A stretch of 64,000 nt of DNA from positions 1 through 64,000 of the forward strand of contig CAWJYU010000010.1 in NCBI GenBank assembly GCA_963847235.1. Reading direction: 5' to 3'. Below, in pieces: positions 44,997 through 52,767 of the stretch. A program made the translations under genes and the position numbers. Each line of letters opens with the position of its first letter. Positions within the stretch are counted from its first letter, which is position 1. The notes beneath the pieces were generated by a model. It did no database searches and had not been told where the DNA came from. It saw nothing but the letters and a program-made list of their open reading frames with translations. The stretch is from JACDAN01 sp963847235. Lineage in GTDB: Bacteria > Actinomycetota > Thermoleophilia > Gaiellales > Gaiellaceae.

Positions 44997-45866
44997 TCAG
45001 ATGCTCAGCGCGGCCGTGATGGGGTCGTCGCTGAGCGTCTGAAGCCCGTCCACTCCGGTCGTTGCTCCGGAACCGGCAACAGCAACTCGCGTCTTGCGAC
45101 TCAGAGCGGTGAGGGCCTCGACGAGCGGTGTCAGCCGCCGCTTGGCGGTCGCGGCGACCACGACGAGATCCGGTTCGAGCCGGCCGGCGGTGTCCACGAG
45201 GCTCTCGACGGGGGTGTCAGGGCCGAGGTAGGTGATGCGCCAGCCGCGGCGGTTGAGCGCGAGGCCGAAGGCGATCAACCCCAGGTCGTGCTGCTCGCCG
45301 GGGGCGCAGGCGAGCACGGCGCGAGGTCCCTCGCCCGAGTCCCAGCCCCGCCCGATCCCCAGCAACCGCCCGCGGATCAGGTTGCTGGCGAAGTGCTCCT
45401 GGGCGACGGTCGCCTCGCCCGTCGACCACCGCTCGCCGAGGTCGACGAGGTAGGGGAGGATCACGGTGCCGAGGACCGTCTCGACCGTGAACGTGCCGAA
45501 CAGAGTGTCGAGCGCCGCCTGAGCGCCGGCCTCGTCGAAGCCGTCGAGCGCAGTCCGTAGCTGCAGTGCGCCCGAGTCGAGCTCCGGCCGGCCGTTCTCG
45601 GCCGCGGCCGCAGTCAGGTCGGCCACCCCTTCGACGGCGCGCCGGGCAGCCTCCGCCGCCGCCAGTCCTTCGCGCAGGTGCCGGCGCATCCGCTCGACCC
45701 GCTGCTCGTCGGCATCCGAATAGAGCCGAAAACCGCCCTCCGATCGCGCGGGGCGGAGGAGCCCGTACCTGCGCTCCCACGCACGCAGCAGCTCGGGCGC
45801 AACTCCCGTGCGCCTGCTCAGTTCTCCGATCCGGAGATAGCCGTCGCCGCCTGCCATCGTGGTCAT
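44997..45866 (-). CDS. CarH-type MerR/B12-binding photoreceptor repressor
   Basis: The N-terminal MerR helix-turn-helix (RIGELSRRTGVAPELLRAWE, RRYGLLRPARSEGGFRLYS) is followed by a four-helix cap domain with the CarH-specific W-x9-E-H motif (W147 ... E157-H158) and a Rossmann-type B12 domain with the E-x-H-x2-G cobalt-ligand motif (EQHDLG, H193). In CarH proteins adenosylcobalamin drives tetramer formation and DNA binding, and light breaks it. Here the 289-residue gene is divergent from the DUF378/fasciclin genes, with 11-bp-phased repeats between them. Its own TACAAT lies 9 bases before the ATG (leaderless). A second ATG is at 45857. Confidence 0.9.
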   Translation of the reverse strand: MTTMAGGDGYLRIGELSRRTGVAPELLRAWERRYGLLRPARSEGGFRLYSDADEQRVERMRRHLREGLAAAEAARRAVEGVADLTAAAAENGRPELDSGALQLRTALDGFDEAGAQAALDTLFGTFTVETVLGTVILPYLVDLGERWSTGEATVAQEHFASNLIRGRLLGIGRGWDSGEGPRAVLACAPGEQHDLGLIAFGLALNRRGWRITYLGPDTPVESLVDTAGRLEPDLVVVAATAKRRLTPLVEALTALSRKTRVAVAGSGATTGVDGLQTLSDDPITAALSI

Positions 45867-45919
45867 TGTACGGAAATTGTACAGACACTTGACAGCCCTG
45901 CGCCAACTCTGTACATTCC
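45865..45919. promoter_or_regulatory. CarH-type operator: 11-bp-phased repeats over divergent promoters
   Basis: Consecutive 11-bp units read attgtacggaa, attgtacagac, acttgacagcc, ctgcgccaact and ctgtacattcc. Units 1, 2 and 5 carry the TGTAC core, and unit 3 is degenerate and contains the -35 box. The spacing matches the 11-bp direct-repeat operators known for CarH. Units 1-2 also cover the -10 of the regulator's own promoter. Confidence 0.7.
45889..45917 (+). promoter_or_regulatory. Promoter of the DUF378-fasciclin genes
   Basis: A perfect TTGACA (45889-45894), a 17-base spacer and TACATT (45912-45917). The leader of about 30 bases contains aaaggagga directly before the ATG at 45954. Confidence 0.82.
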
Positions 45920-45953
45920 CTGGACAGAAGTAGGACACGGAAAGGAGGAAAGC

Positions 45954-46193
45954 ATGAAGGCACTCGATTTCACCACCGGGCTCCTCCTCATTGTCGGGGG
46001 GCTCAACTGGGGTCTCGTGGCGATCGCGGAGTTCGATCTCGTCGCCGAGATCGTCGGCCTGGAGTTCGGTGAGACGAACGCTGTCAGCCGGATCATCTAC
46101 GGGCTCGTCGGCCTCTCGGCCGTCTACCAGGCGACCAGGCTTCCGGCGCTCGCGTCCCGCGAGCGGCGCGACGCCCGGACGGCCGCCGCCTAG
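45954..46193 (+). CDS. DUF378 small membrane protein
   Basis: The 79 residues have two TM segments: LDFTTGLLLIVGGLNWGLVA with the family's GGLNWGL signature, and NAVSRIIYGLVGLSAVYQ with the conserved YxLVGLS-like pattern. The C-terminal tail is basic. The function of DUF378 is unknown. A very strong Shine-Dalgarno precedes the ATG. As first gene under the CarH-overlapped promoter it is expected to be induced by light or low B12; this is inference. Confidence 0.9.
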   Translation: MKALDFTTGLLLIVGGLNWGLVAIAEFDLVAEIVGLEFGETNAVSRIIYGLVGLSAVYQATRLPALASRERRDARTAAA

Positions 46194-46229
46194 GAACGTC
46201 ATCAACCTCGACAGAGAAGGAGACACAGC

Positions 46230-46751
46230 ATGAAAAGGAACCGCTTTAGCTACTCGATCGCGGCGCTCGGCGCCGCAGCTCTCGCCTCCATCGCCGTAGT
46301 CGGCGGTGCAGGTGCGACGGCCGAGCAGACGACGCCGGACAAGAACATCGTCCAGACGGCGGCCGCTGCGGGTCAGTTCAATACCCTGATCGCACTCGCG
46401 AAGCAGGCCGGCCTGGCGGGTGCGCTCTCCGCACCGGGCAAGCTGACCGTGTTCGCGCCGACCGACAAGGCGTTCGCGAAGGTGCCCAAGGCGACCCTTC
46501 GCAAGCTGCAGCGCAACAAGGCCCAGCTCCGCTCGGTGCTGCTGTACCACGTCGTGAAGGGGAACGTGAAGGCGGCGCAGGTCGTCAAGCTCCGCCGCGT
46601 CAAGACCCTGAACGGCGAGTACGTCCGGATCGGCGTGAAGGGCAATCGCGTCTACCTCAACCGCACCACGCGCGTCACGAAGACGGACATCGGCGCCACG
46701 AACGGCACGATCCACGTCATCGACGGCGTGCTCATCCCGCCGGCGAGCTAG
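46230..46751 (+). CDS. Secreted fasciclin (FAS1) domain protein
   Basis: A signal peptide (FSYSIAALGAAALASIAVVG) is followed by one FAS1 domain (173 residues in all). Motif H1 is LTVFAPTDKAFAKVP, the YH motif is LLYHVVKGNV, and H2 is GTIHVIDGVLIPP at the C-terminus. FAS1 domains mediate adhesion or surface interactions. It lies 36 bases after the DUF378 gene with its own Shine-Dalgarno (agaaggaga), so it is probably co-transcribed. Confidence 0.93.
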   Translation: MKRNRFSYSIAALGAAALASIAVVGGAGATAEQTTPDKNIVQTAAAAGQFNTLIALAKQAGLAGALSAPGKLTVFAPTDKAFAKVPKATLRKLQRNKAQLRSVLLYHVVKGNVKAAQVVKLRRVKTLNGEYVRIGVKGNRVYLNRTTRVTKTDIGATNGTIHVIDGVLIPPAS

Positions 46752-46766
46752 CCGGCACGCCCAGGC

Positions 46767-46796
46767 GCCCGGCCGGCTCATCCCGCGCGGCCGGGC
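46767..46796 (+). terminator. Hairpin terminator after the fasciclin gene
   Basis: A perfect 9-bp stem gcccggccg / cggccgggc with a 12-base loop lies 15 bases after the stop. The following bases are acccctcctc, with no T-run. Confidence 0.6.
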
Positions 46797-46828
46797 ACCC
46801 CTCCTCTTCGGCTCTACGATGTGGGGGC

Positions 46829-46901
46829 GCCGGAGTAGCTCAGCTGGTAGAGCAGCTGATTTGTAATCAGCAGGCCGTCGGTTCGAGTCCGACCTCCGGC
46901 T
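46829..46901 (+). tRNA. tRNA-Thr (anticodon TGT)
   Basis: A full cloverleaf of 73 bases: acceptor gccggag pairing with ctccggc, D-arm gctc/gagc, anticodon stem gctga/tcagc with loop tttgtaa (anticodon TGT), five-base variable region aggcc, T-arm gtcgg-ttcgagt-ccgac and discriminator T. CCA is not encoded. It is a single tRNA, 12 bases from the convergent haloperoxidase gene. Confidence 0.97.
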
Positions 46902-46913
46902 CTCGAGCCGCTG

Positions 46914-48023
46914 CTAGTCGCCCGCGTACGCGCGGACCGCGACTGCCCCGACCCTCCTTCCAAGCGTGAGCCCCACCTCGTTGTCGCTCCGGAAGTGGAT
47001 TCCGCCGTAGAGCCGTGACACGGCCGCTTCCTCGGCCATGGCTCGAACCTCGGCTGCCGACGCAGGGAAGAACGCCGCAAGCACGGTCGAGGCGGCCCCG
47101 GACGTCGTCGAGTGCCCGGAGACGTACGACGGGAACGGCGGTGTGACGATGTACGAGTTCCAGGTCGGCTCGATCAGGCGGCGGATCGCCGTGATCGGGC
47201 GCAGCGACCAGTAGGTGAACTTCGCGTCCCAGCAGGCGATGAAGGCATCGGCCTGCCCCGTGTTCAGTGCGGCGAAGAGACGGGCAGTCTGGCGGGTCGA
47301 CCGGGCAGTCGAGGCCACCAGGTCGATCGCAATCTGGTTCCAGTGCCCGGGCGGGGTCACGGTGCCCGCCCCGTCTGCCCAGAAATCCGCGATTCGCTGC
47401 TGCTCGGGAGTGAGGTGCTTGGAGACGAGGTACACCTCGAGGAGCTCGAGTGCGAATGCCAGGCTTCCGTAGACCGGAGGCGGGCCGGGTCGAAACTGCG
47501 AACCCGACGCCAGGTTCCAGGGGCGCCACGTCTCGGCCAGAGGCTCGAGCGGTGGATAGATGAACGCAGGAGGCGTCGGCACCCAATAGGGCGGGCCGAC
47601 GGGAGGTGTGCCGGTCCACGTAGCCGACGACCCGTCCGTCTTGCCGCGCTCCACGATCCGGCTGCCGACCAGCTGGCCAACGGCGAAGCTGATCTGGCGG
47701 TCGCGGTATGGAGCGGCGAGCGCGTCGATTCGCGCTTGCTCGTCGGGATAGAGGTAGAGGAGGACCGTCGCCGCTGCGCCGGCGACCGCTGCACTGTCCG
47801 ACGCCGCGCCGGCTGCGGCAGCTTCGTGCATCGCGCGGCTGACCAGGCCGAGCGCACGGGAGGCGCGAGGCGGGTTGGTCGAGTGCGACACGATCGCGTC
47901 GAGCTCGAGCTCGATCCATTGAGTCACCGCCGTCGAGCCCTGCTGGGCAGGTGCTGCGCTCGTAGGAGCCGGGAATGACATCGCCGCGGCCCCGATCGCA
48001 AGAGCAAGAAGTACACGTCTCAT
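46914..48023 (-). CDS. Second exported vanadium-haloperoxidase-like protein
   Basis: A signal peptide (MRRVLLALAIGAAAMSFPAP) and a 369-residue helical domain related to the protein at 39.4 kb but clearly diverged. Motifs are TYWSLRPITAIRRLIEP, FPSYVSGHSTTSGAAS and YGGIHFRSDNEVGLTLGRR, i.e. the anion-pocket Arg, the S-G-H and the G-x-H-x-R set. An ATG at 48056 is in frame, but a ggaaggggggc sequence before 48023 favours the latter. The substrate is unknown. Gene orientation is opposite to the tRNA. Confidence 0.85.
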   Translation of the reverse strand: MRRVLLALAIGAAAMSFPAPTSAAPAQQGSTAVTQWIELELDAIVSHSTNPPRASRALGLVSRAMHEAAAAGAASDSAAVAGAAATVLLYLYPDEQARIDALAAPYRDRQISFAVGQLVGSRIVERGKTDGSSATWTGTPPVGPPYWVPTPPAFIYPPLEPLAETWRPWNLASGSQFRPGPPPVYGSLAFALELLEVYLVSKHLTPEQQRIADFWADGAGTVTPPGHWNQIAIDLVASTARSTRQTARLFAALNTGQADAFIACWDAKFTYWSLRPITAIRRLIEPTWNSYIVTPPFPSYVSGHSTTSGAASTVLAAFFPASAAEVRAMAEEAAVSRLYGGIHFRSDNEVGLTLGRRVGAVAVRAYAGD

Positions 48024-48138
48024 CAGGAAGCCCCCCTTCCTCGGCCGGTCACGCAAACGAGAACGCCCGGGCCGGTACCACCGCGCCGCGAGCGTCCGCG
48101 CGGAGGCTAACGCACCTCGCGTCGCCGCGAACGGGCTG

Positions 48139-49095
48139 CTACGAGCTGAGCGCCTGCTCCAGGTCGGCCCAGATCTCGTCGACGTCCTCGAGTCCGACGC
48201 TCAGGCGGACGAGATTCTCGGGGACCCGGTCGCCTTCCCAGCGGGCACGGGTCTCGAGCACCGAGCGTGTCCCTCCGAGGCTCGTGGCGTTCTTGATCGT
48301 GCGCACCGAGGTCTCGACGCGCTGCGCGGCCTCCGCTCCGCCGGCGACGTCGAAGCTCATCAGCCCGCCGAAGCCCGGGTAGCGGACGCGCTCGACGCCC
48401 GGGTGCGCCTCGAGCTTGCGGGCGATCACCGTTGCGTTCTCGGTGTGCCGCCGCATCCGGAGCTCGAGCGTCTCCAGGCTTCGTCGGAGGAGCCAGGCGG
48501 CGTCCGGCGCGGCGACGATCCCGGAACGGGTACGGAACTCCTTCAGCCGCTCGTAGTCGTCTGCGGATGCGCAGACCACGGCTCCGAGCAGGACGTCGTG
48601 ATGGCCTCCGAGGAACTTGGTGGCGCTGTGCAGGACGAAGTCGGCTCCCCGCTCGAGTGCTCGGAGGTAGACGGGCGTCGACGCGGTCGAATCGACCACG
48701 ACCGGTGCCGGGTGGGTGTCCGCCGCCTCGAGGTCGGGCAGGGTCAGGAGCGGGTTCGACGGCGACTCGAGCCAGACGAGGTCGACGCCCTCGGGCGGCG
48801 GGCCGGTCTGGTCGAACTCGACCATACGGAGACCCCAGCGCTCGAGTGCCCGCATCAGCGTCGGCGTCCCGTAGTAGGCGTCTTGCGCGATCGCAACGGT
48901 CTTGCCGGTCTCGAGGAAGGTCAGGAGCAGCGAGGTCGTCGCGCCCGACCCGGACGGAAACAGGAGCGCGTGCCCTCCCTCCAGCTCGCCGAGCGCCCGC
49001 TCGGCCTCGGCCCCGGCCGGGTGCGCGTACCGCTGGTAGTAGAACTCGCCGGGCTCGCCGTCCTCGTAGGGCCAGATCGTCGAGCGGTCGAGCAT
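48139..49095 (-). CDS. Cys/Met metabolism PLP enzyme (cystathionine gamma-synthase/lyase family)
   Basis: Fold-type I PLP enzyme. GEFYYQRYAHPAGAEAERAL, LLFPSGSGATTSLLL, DAYYGTPTLM, VWLESPSNPLL, VVVDSTASTPV and the PLP lysine in HSATKFLGGHHDVLLG are all recognisable. The 318 residues are shorter than the usual 380-400, mainly at the N-terminus, where the active-site loop from the neighbouring subunit starts. It could be a synthase, lyase or O-acylhomoserine sulfhydrylase. A TAGCAT hexamer is 7 bases from the ATG. The 14-bp arm of the 49.1 kb palindrome begins 12 bases upstream of its start. Confidence 0.85.
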   Translation of the reverse strand: MLDRSTIWPYEDGEPGEFYYQRYAHPAGAEAERALGELEGGHALLFPSGSGATTSLLLTFLETGKTVAIAQDAYYGTPTLMRALERWGLRMVEFDQTGPPPEGVDLVWLESPSNPLLTLPDLEAADTHPAPVVVDSTASTPVYLRALERGADFVLHSATKFLGGHHDVLLGAVVCASADDYERLKEFRTRSGIVAAPDAAWLLRRSLETLELRMRRHTENATVIARKLEAHPGVERVRYPGFGGLMSFDVAGGAEAAQRVETSVRTIKNATSLGGTRSVLETRARWEGDRVPENLVRLSVGLEDVDEIWADLEQALSS

Positions 49096-49107
49096 GGCCG
49101 CGATGCT

Positions 49108-49273
49108 AGTGCCCCTTCGGGTGATGCCGCCCCGCTTCCGGCGTGCGAGCAGCAAGCCAGGCTAGGACGCAGGGAGTGTCCATACCTAAAGGTACGGACA
49201 CGACTGAGGACGACGCATGGCGCAGTCTGATCGCGCGCCGGAAGCGATCGCCTGCATTGCCCGAAGGGGCACT
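49108..49273. repeat. 166-bp long imperfect palindrome (MITE/REPIN-like)
   Basis: Three nested inverted repeats share a centre near 49190: outer arms agtgccccttcggg (49108-49121) and cccgaaggggcact (49260-49273), middle arms cgcttccggcg (49133-49143) and cgccggaagcg (49236-49246), and the core gtgtccatacct-aaaggtacggacac (49177-49202). The arms between are partly complementary. There is no coding potential. The right arm ends 16 bases before the pccB start. Confidence 0.8.
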
Positions 49274-49289
49274 CGTTAGGCTCACGCGC

Positions 49290-50864
49290 ATGGCGGCGAC
49301 CGACGATCGCACCGACTCGACCCAGGCCAAGCTCGAACGGCTTCAGCAGCTGCGCGAAGAAGCGCTGCACCCGGCGAGCGAGAAGGCGGTCGAGAAGCAT
49401 CGGAGCCAGGGCAAGCTGCTCGCCCACGAGCGGATCGAGAAGCTGCTCGACCCGGGCTCGTTCGTCGAGCTCGACCGCTTCGTGCGCCACCGAAACCCCT
49501 ACTTCGGGATGATGGAGCGGCGGCCCTACGGCGACGCCGTGGTCACCGGCTACGGGACGGTCTTCGGGCGCAAGGTCTTCGTCTTCTCGCAGGACTTCAC
49601 GATCTTCGGCGGCAGCCTCTCGGAGGCGTTCGCCGAGAAGATCTGCAAGGTCATGGACCTGGCCCTCAAGCTCGGCTGCCCGCTGATCGGGATCAACGAC
49701 TCGGGTGGAGCGCGCATCCAGGAGGGTGTGGTCTCGCTCGCCGGCTACGCGGAGATCTTCTGGCGCAACGTCCAGTCCTCGGGGGTGATCCCGCAGATCT
49801 CCCTCGTGATGGGACCGACCGCGGGAGGCGCCGTCTACTCGCCGGCCATGACGGATTTCGTCCTGATGGTCGAGGACAGCTCGTACATGTTCATTACGGG
49901 CCCCGACGTCGTGAAGACGGTGACCGGCGAGGAGGTGACGTTCGAGGAGCTGGGCGGCGCCGCGACGCACGCCTCGAAGTCCGGCGTCGCGCATTTCACC
50001 GCGGCTGATGAGGAGAGCGTCCTCGAAGACGCCCGCTACCTGCTCTCGTACCTCCCGCAGAACAACGTCGACCCGCCTCAGCACTTCCCTTCGGTCGATC
50101 CGGCCGATCGTGAGGATCCGGAGCTCGACACGCTGATCCCTGACGAGCCGACGAAGCCGTACGACATGAAGGACGTCGTTCGGCGAGTGGTGGACGACGG
50201 CGAGTTCCTGGAGGTGCACGCCCGTTTCGCCGAGAACATCGTCTGCGGATTCGCCCGGCTCGGCGGCCACTCGGTGGGAATCGTCGGGAACCAGCCGCAC
50301 GCGATCGCGGGTGTCCTCGACATCGACTCCTCGGTGAAGGCCGCGCGCTTCGTCCGCACCTGCGACGCGTTCAACATCCCGCTCGTGACGTTCGTCGACG
50401 TGCCGGGCTTCCTCCCGGGCACGGACCAGGAGTGGCGCGGGATCATCCGCCACGGCGCGAAGCTCCTCTACGCGTACTGCGAGGCCACGGTGCCGAAGCT
50501 GACCGTGATCACGCGGAAGGCGTACGGCGGCGCCTACGACGTCATGAGCTCGAAGCACATCCGCGCCGACTTCAACTTCGCGTGGCCGACGGCGGAGGTC
50601 GCGGTGATGGGGCCGGAGGGCGCCGTGAACATCGTCTTCCGGAAGGAGCTCGAGGAAGCCGACGACCCCGACGAGCGGCGCCGGGAGCTGATCGCGGACT
50701 ACAGAGAGCAGTTCGCGAACCCGTTCGTGGCCGCCGAGCGGGGCTACGTCGACGACGTGATCGAGCCGCGCCGCACCCGGCCGGTGCTGATCGACGCGCT
50801 CGAGACGTCACTTACCAAGCGCGAGCCGCGCCCGCGCCGCAAGCACGGGAATATCCCCTTGTAG
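49290..50864 (+). CDS. pccB: Acyl-CoA (propionyl-CoA) carboxylase beta subunit
   Basis: Carboxyltransferase that moves CO2 from biotin to an acyl-CoA (524 residues). Crotonase-like halves are recognisable by SQDFTIFGGSLSEAFAEKI, CPLIGINDSGGARIQEGV, GPTAGGAVYSPAMTDF and SYMFITGPDVVK in the N-half, and VDVPGFLPGTDQE, TRKAYGGAYDVMSSKH and FAWPTAEVAVMGPEGA in the C-half. It pairs with the biotin carboxylase/BCCP at 53.5 kb. A TAGGCT hexamer is 7 bases from the ATG. The natural acyl substrate (acetyl, propionyl or longer) cannot be read from the sequence. Confidence 0.92.
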   Translation: MAATDDRTDSTQAKLERLQQLREEALHPASEKAVEKHRSQGKLLAHERIEKLLDPGSFVELDRFVRHRNPYFGMMERRPYGDAVVTGYGTVFGRKVFVFSQDFTIFGGSLSEAFAEKICKVMDLALKLGCPLIGINDSGGARIQEGVVSLAGYAEIFWRNVQSSGVIPQISLVMGPTAGGAVYSPAMTDFVLMVEDSSYMFITGPDVVKTVTGEEVTFEELGGAATHASKSGVAHFTAADEESVLEDARYLLSYLPQNNVDPPQHFPSVDPADREDPELDTLIPDEPTKPYDMKDVVRRVVDDGEFLEVHARFAENIVCGFARLGGHSVGIVGNQPHAIAGVLDIDSSVKAARFVRTCDAFNIPLVTFVDVPGFLPGTDQEWRGIIRHGAKLLYAYCEATVPKLTVITRKAYGGAYDVMSSKHIRADFNFAWPTAEVAVMGPEGAVNIVFRKELEEADDPDERRRELIADYREQFANPFVAAERGYVDDVIEPRRTRPVLIDALETSLTKREPRPRRKHGNIPL

Positions 50865-50867
50865 GGA

Positions 50868-52664
50868 TTACCCGGCGGCCGCGGCGACGGCCGGCGTGCG
50901 GTCGCGGAGCTCCAGGGCGAAGGCGGCGACGATCGCCGGGTCGAACTGCGTGCCGGAGCAGTGCTCCAGCTCTTCGATCGCCTCGCGCGGCGTCAGCCGC
51001 CCGCGGTAGGCGCGCTCCGAGGTCATGGCGTCGTAGGCGTCGGCGACGAAGATGATCCGGGCGCCGAGCGGGATCTCTTCCCCCCGGAGGCGCTCGGGGT
51101 AGCCGGTCCCGTCCCAGCGCTCGTGGTGGTGGAGCACCCAGTCGGCGATCGGGTCGACGCCGAGGCTCTCGAGCATCCGGTAACCGATCTCAGGGTGACG
51201 CTGGAGCACGAGGCGTTCGGCGTCGGTCAGCGGGCCGGGCTTGCGGAGGATCTCCTCCGGGATCGCGAGCTTGCCCAGGTCGTGGAGGCTGGCGGCGAGG
51301 CGTGTCAGCTCGATGTGCTCCTGGTCGAAGCCGAGGCGGTGCGCGATCCAGGAGCTGAGCTCGGCGACGCGTGTCGAGTGGCTGCCCGTGTACGTGTCTC
51401 GTGCGTCCACGGCCTTGGCGAGGCTGGCCGCGGCGCGGAACCGGGCGGCGCGGTCGGGCCCGTGTGCGAGCCGGCGGAGCTCTGCGAGCTCGACGACGTC
51501 CGGGCGGTAGACGTGAACGCGGTTCTTGCCGTGCTCCTTCGCCCAGTAGAGGGCGCTGTCGGCGAGTCGGATCAGCTCGTCCCGGTCGAACGCCTGGTGC
51601 GGGAAGCCGGCGATGCCGGCGCTTGCGGTGACCGAGCCGACGTCGGCCACCTCGAGCGAACCGATGCGGGCGAGCACCGCTGCGGCTGTCGCGAGCGACT
51701 CGTCCGCGGTCACGCCTGGAAGCAGCAGCGCGAACTCGTCGCCGCCCAGCCGGAAGGCCTCGCCGTTCTGCCGGAGCCGGCTCCCGACCTGGGCGAGCAC
51801 GCGGTCTCCGACCGGATGACCGTAGAGATCGTTGATCCGCTTGAAGTCGTCGACGTCGATCATGCAGAGCGTGACCGGCTCGTCCTCAGCCTCCGCGCGA
51901 AGGAGCTGGTGCTTGAGCCGCTCCTGGAAGCTGCGGTGGTTGCCGAGCCCTGTGAGCGGATCGGTCAGCGCGAGCCGCATCGCGCGGAGCGCCTGGTACG
52001 CCGAGCGCTGGTAGAGCGAGATCGCGAGCAGCGGGCCGACGAGCGCCGCCGAGAGCAACGGCGAGCGCTGCCAGAGGATGACGAGCATCAGGGCCGCCGA
52101 GCCCATCAGGGCGAACGGAACCGCGGTGGCGCGTGCAGACGAGACGACGAGCTCGGCAAACGGACGCCGCGCCATGCCGGCGACCGCGGCCGAGACCAGG
52201 AGGAGATTCAGCGCATACTGGCTAGTCGCCGAGACCACGACCTGGGCGACGATCGCAGCGGTTCCAGAGCCGTCGATCAGGGAGACGAGCACCGCCGCAG
52301 CGCCCGCGCCGATGGCGAACACCGAGGCGTTGAACGCGATGCGCTCGAGCGGGCGGTGCTCGAGCAGCTGCACGATCGCCGGCGCAGCCAGCGCGATCAG
52401 GACGCCGGCTTCCCAGCCGAAGAGGACGATTCCGCTCGCGCCGAAGACGAACGAAAGAGTGACGCCGCCGCTCTCGGCGCCCTCGATCGGCACCGGGTAG
52501 CGGCTGGCGAGCGTGGAGGCGAGCAGGAACGCGAGCGGCCCGGCTATCTCAGAGAGATCGTGCGGCGTGGTCGCGAACGAGACCGCCGCGGCGGTGGCCA
52601 CAGCAAGCCCAGCGGCCCAGATGGGCGCTAGGAGAACGAGGACGCGCGGCGGCAGACGTCGCAT
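50868..52664 (-). CDS. Membrane diguanylate cyclase / HD-GYP phosphodiesterase
   Basis: Bifunctional c-di-GMP protein (598 residues). Seven to eight N-terminal TM segments form a sensor-like region. The GGDEF domain has DPLTGLGNHRSF, CMIDVDDFKRIND and an intact RLGGDEFALL. The HD-GYP domain has HSTRVAELS, HDLGKLAIP, HHHERWDGTGYPERL and DAYDAMTSERAYR. The position of the RxxD inhibitory site reads RQNG, so product inhibition is probably lost. The ATG at 52664 is chosen over an upstream frame through the next small gene. It ends 3 bases from pccB, convergently. Confidence 0.93.
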   Translation of the reverse strand: MRRLPPRVLVLLAPIWAAGLAVATAAAVSFATTPHDLSEIAGPLAFLLASTLASRYPVPIEGAESGGVTLSFVFGASGIVLFGWEAGVLIALAAPAIVQLLEHRPLERIAFNASVFAIGAGAAAVLVSLIDGSGTAAIVAQVVVSATSQYALNLLLVSAAVAGMARRPFAELVVSSARATAVPFALMGSAALMLVILWQRSPLLSAALVGPLLAISLYQRSAYQALRAMRLALTDPLTGLGNHRSFQERLKHQLLRAEAEDEPVTLCMIDVDDFKRINDLYGHPVGDRVLAQVGSRLRQNGEAFRLGGDEFALLLPGVTADESLATAAAVLARIGSLEVADVGSVTASAGIAGFPHQAFDRDELIRLADSALYWAKEHGKNRVHVYRPDVVELAELRRLAHGPDRAARFRAAASLAKAVDARDTYTGSHSTRVAELSSWIAHRLGFDQEHIELTRLAASLHDLGKLAIPEEILRKPGPLTDAERLVLQRHPEIGYRMLESLGVDPIADWVLHHHERWDGTGYPERLRGEEIPLGARIIFVADAYDAMTSERAYRGRLTPREAIEELEHCSGTQFDPAIVAAFALELRDRTPAVAAAAG

Positions 52665-52674
52665 GTTGCAGTCG

Positions 52675-52767
52675 CTACCAGTTCCAGTTGTATCCGCTGA
52701 CGATTCCGTCCGCCACAGTGACGAATGCGACCAGCATTGTGAGCACACGTACTTTCCACTCGAGCAT
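52675..52767 (-). CDS. 30-residue small membrane protein
   Basis: An ATG preceded by a strong aaggggga Shine-Dalgarno encodes a peptide beginning MLEWKVRVL, with a hydrophobic helix LTMLVAFVTVADGIV and a tryptophan/asparagine tail YNWNW. It stops 10 bases before the GGDEF gene on the same strand. No family is recognised. The ribosome binding site and clean TM segment make it a real small gene rather than noise, and it may regulate or share the operon of the c-di-GMP enzyme. Confidence 0.6.
   Translation of the reverse strand: MLEWKVRVLTMLVAFVTVADGIVSGYNWNW

Noticed and set aside
45565..45892. Plus-strand open frame antisense to the CarH-like gene
   Set aside because: Proline/arginine-rich shadow of the MerR domain codons.
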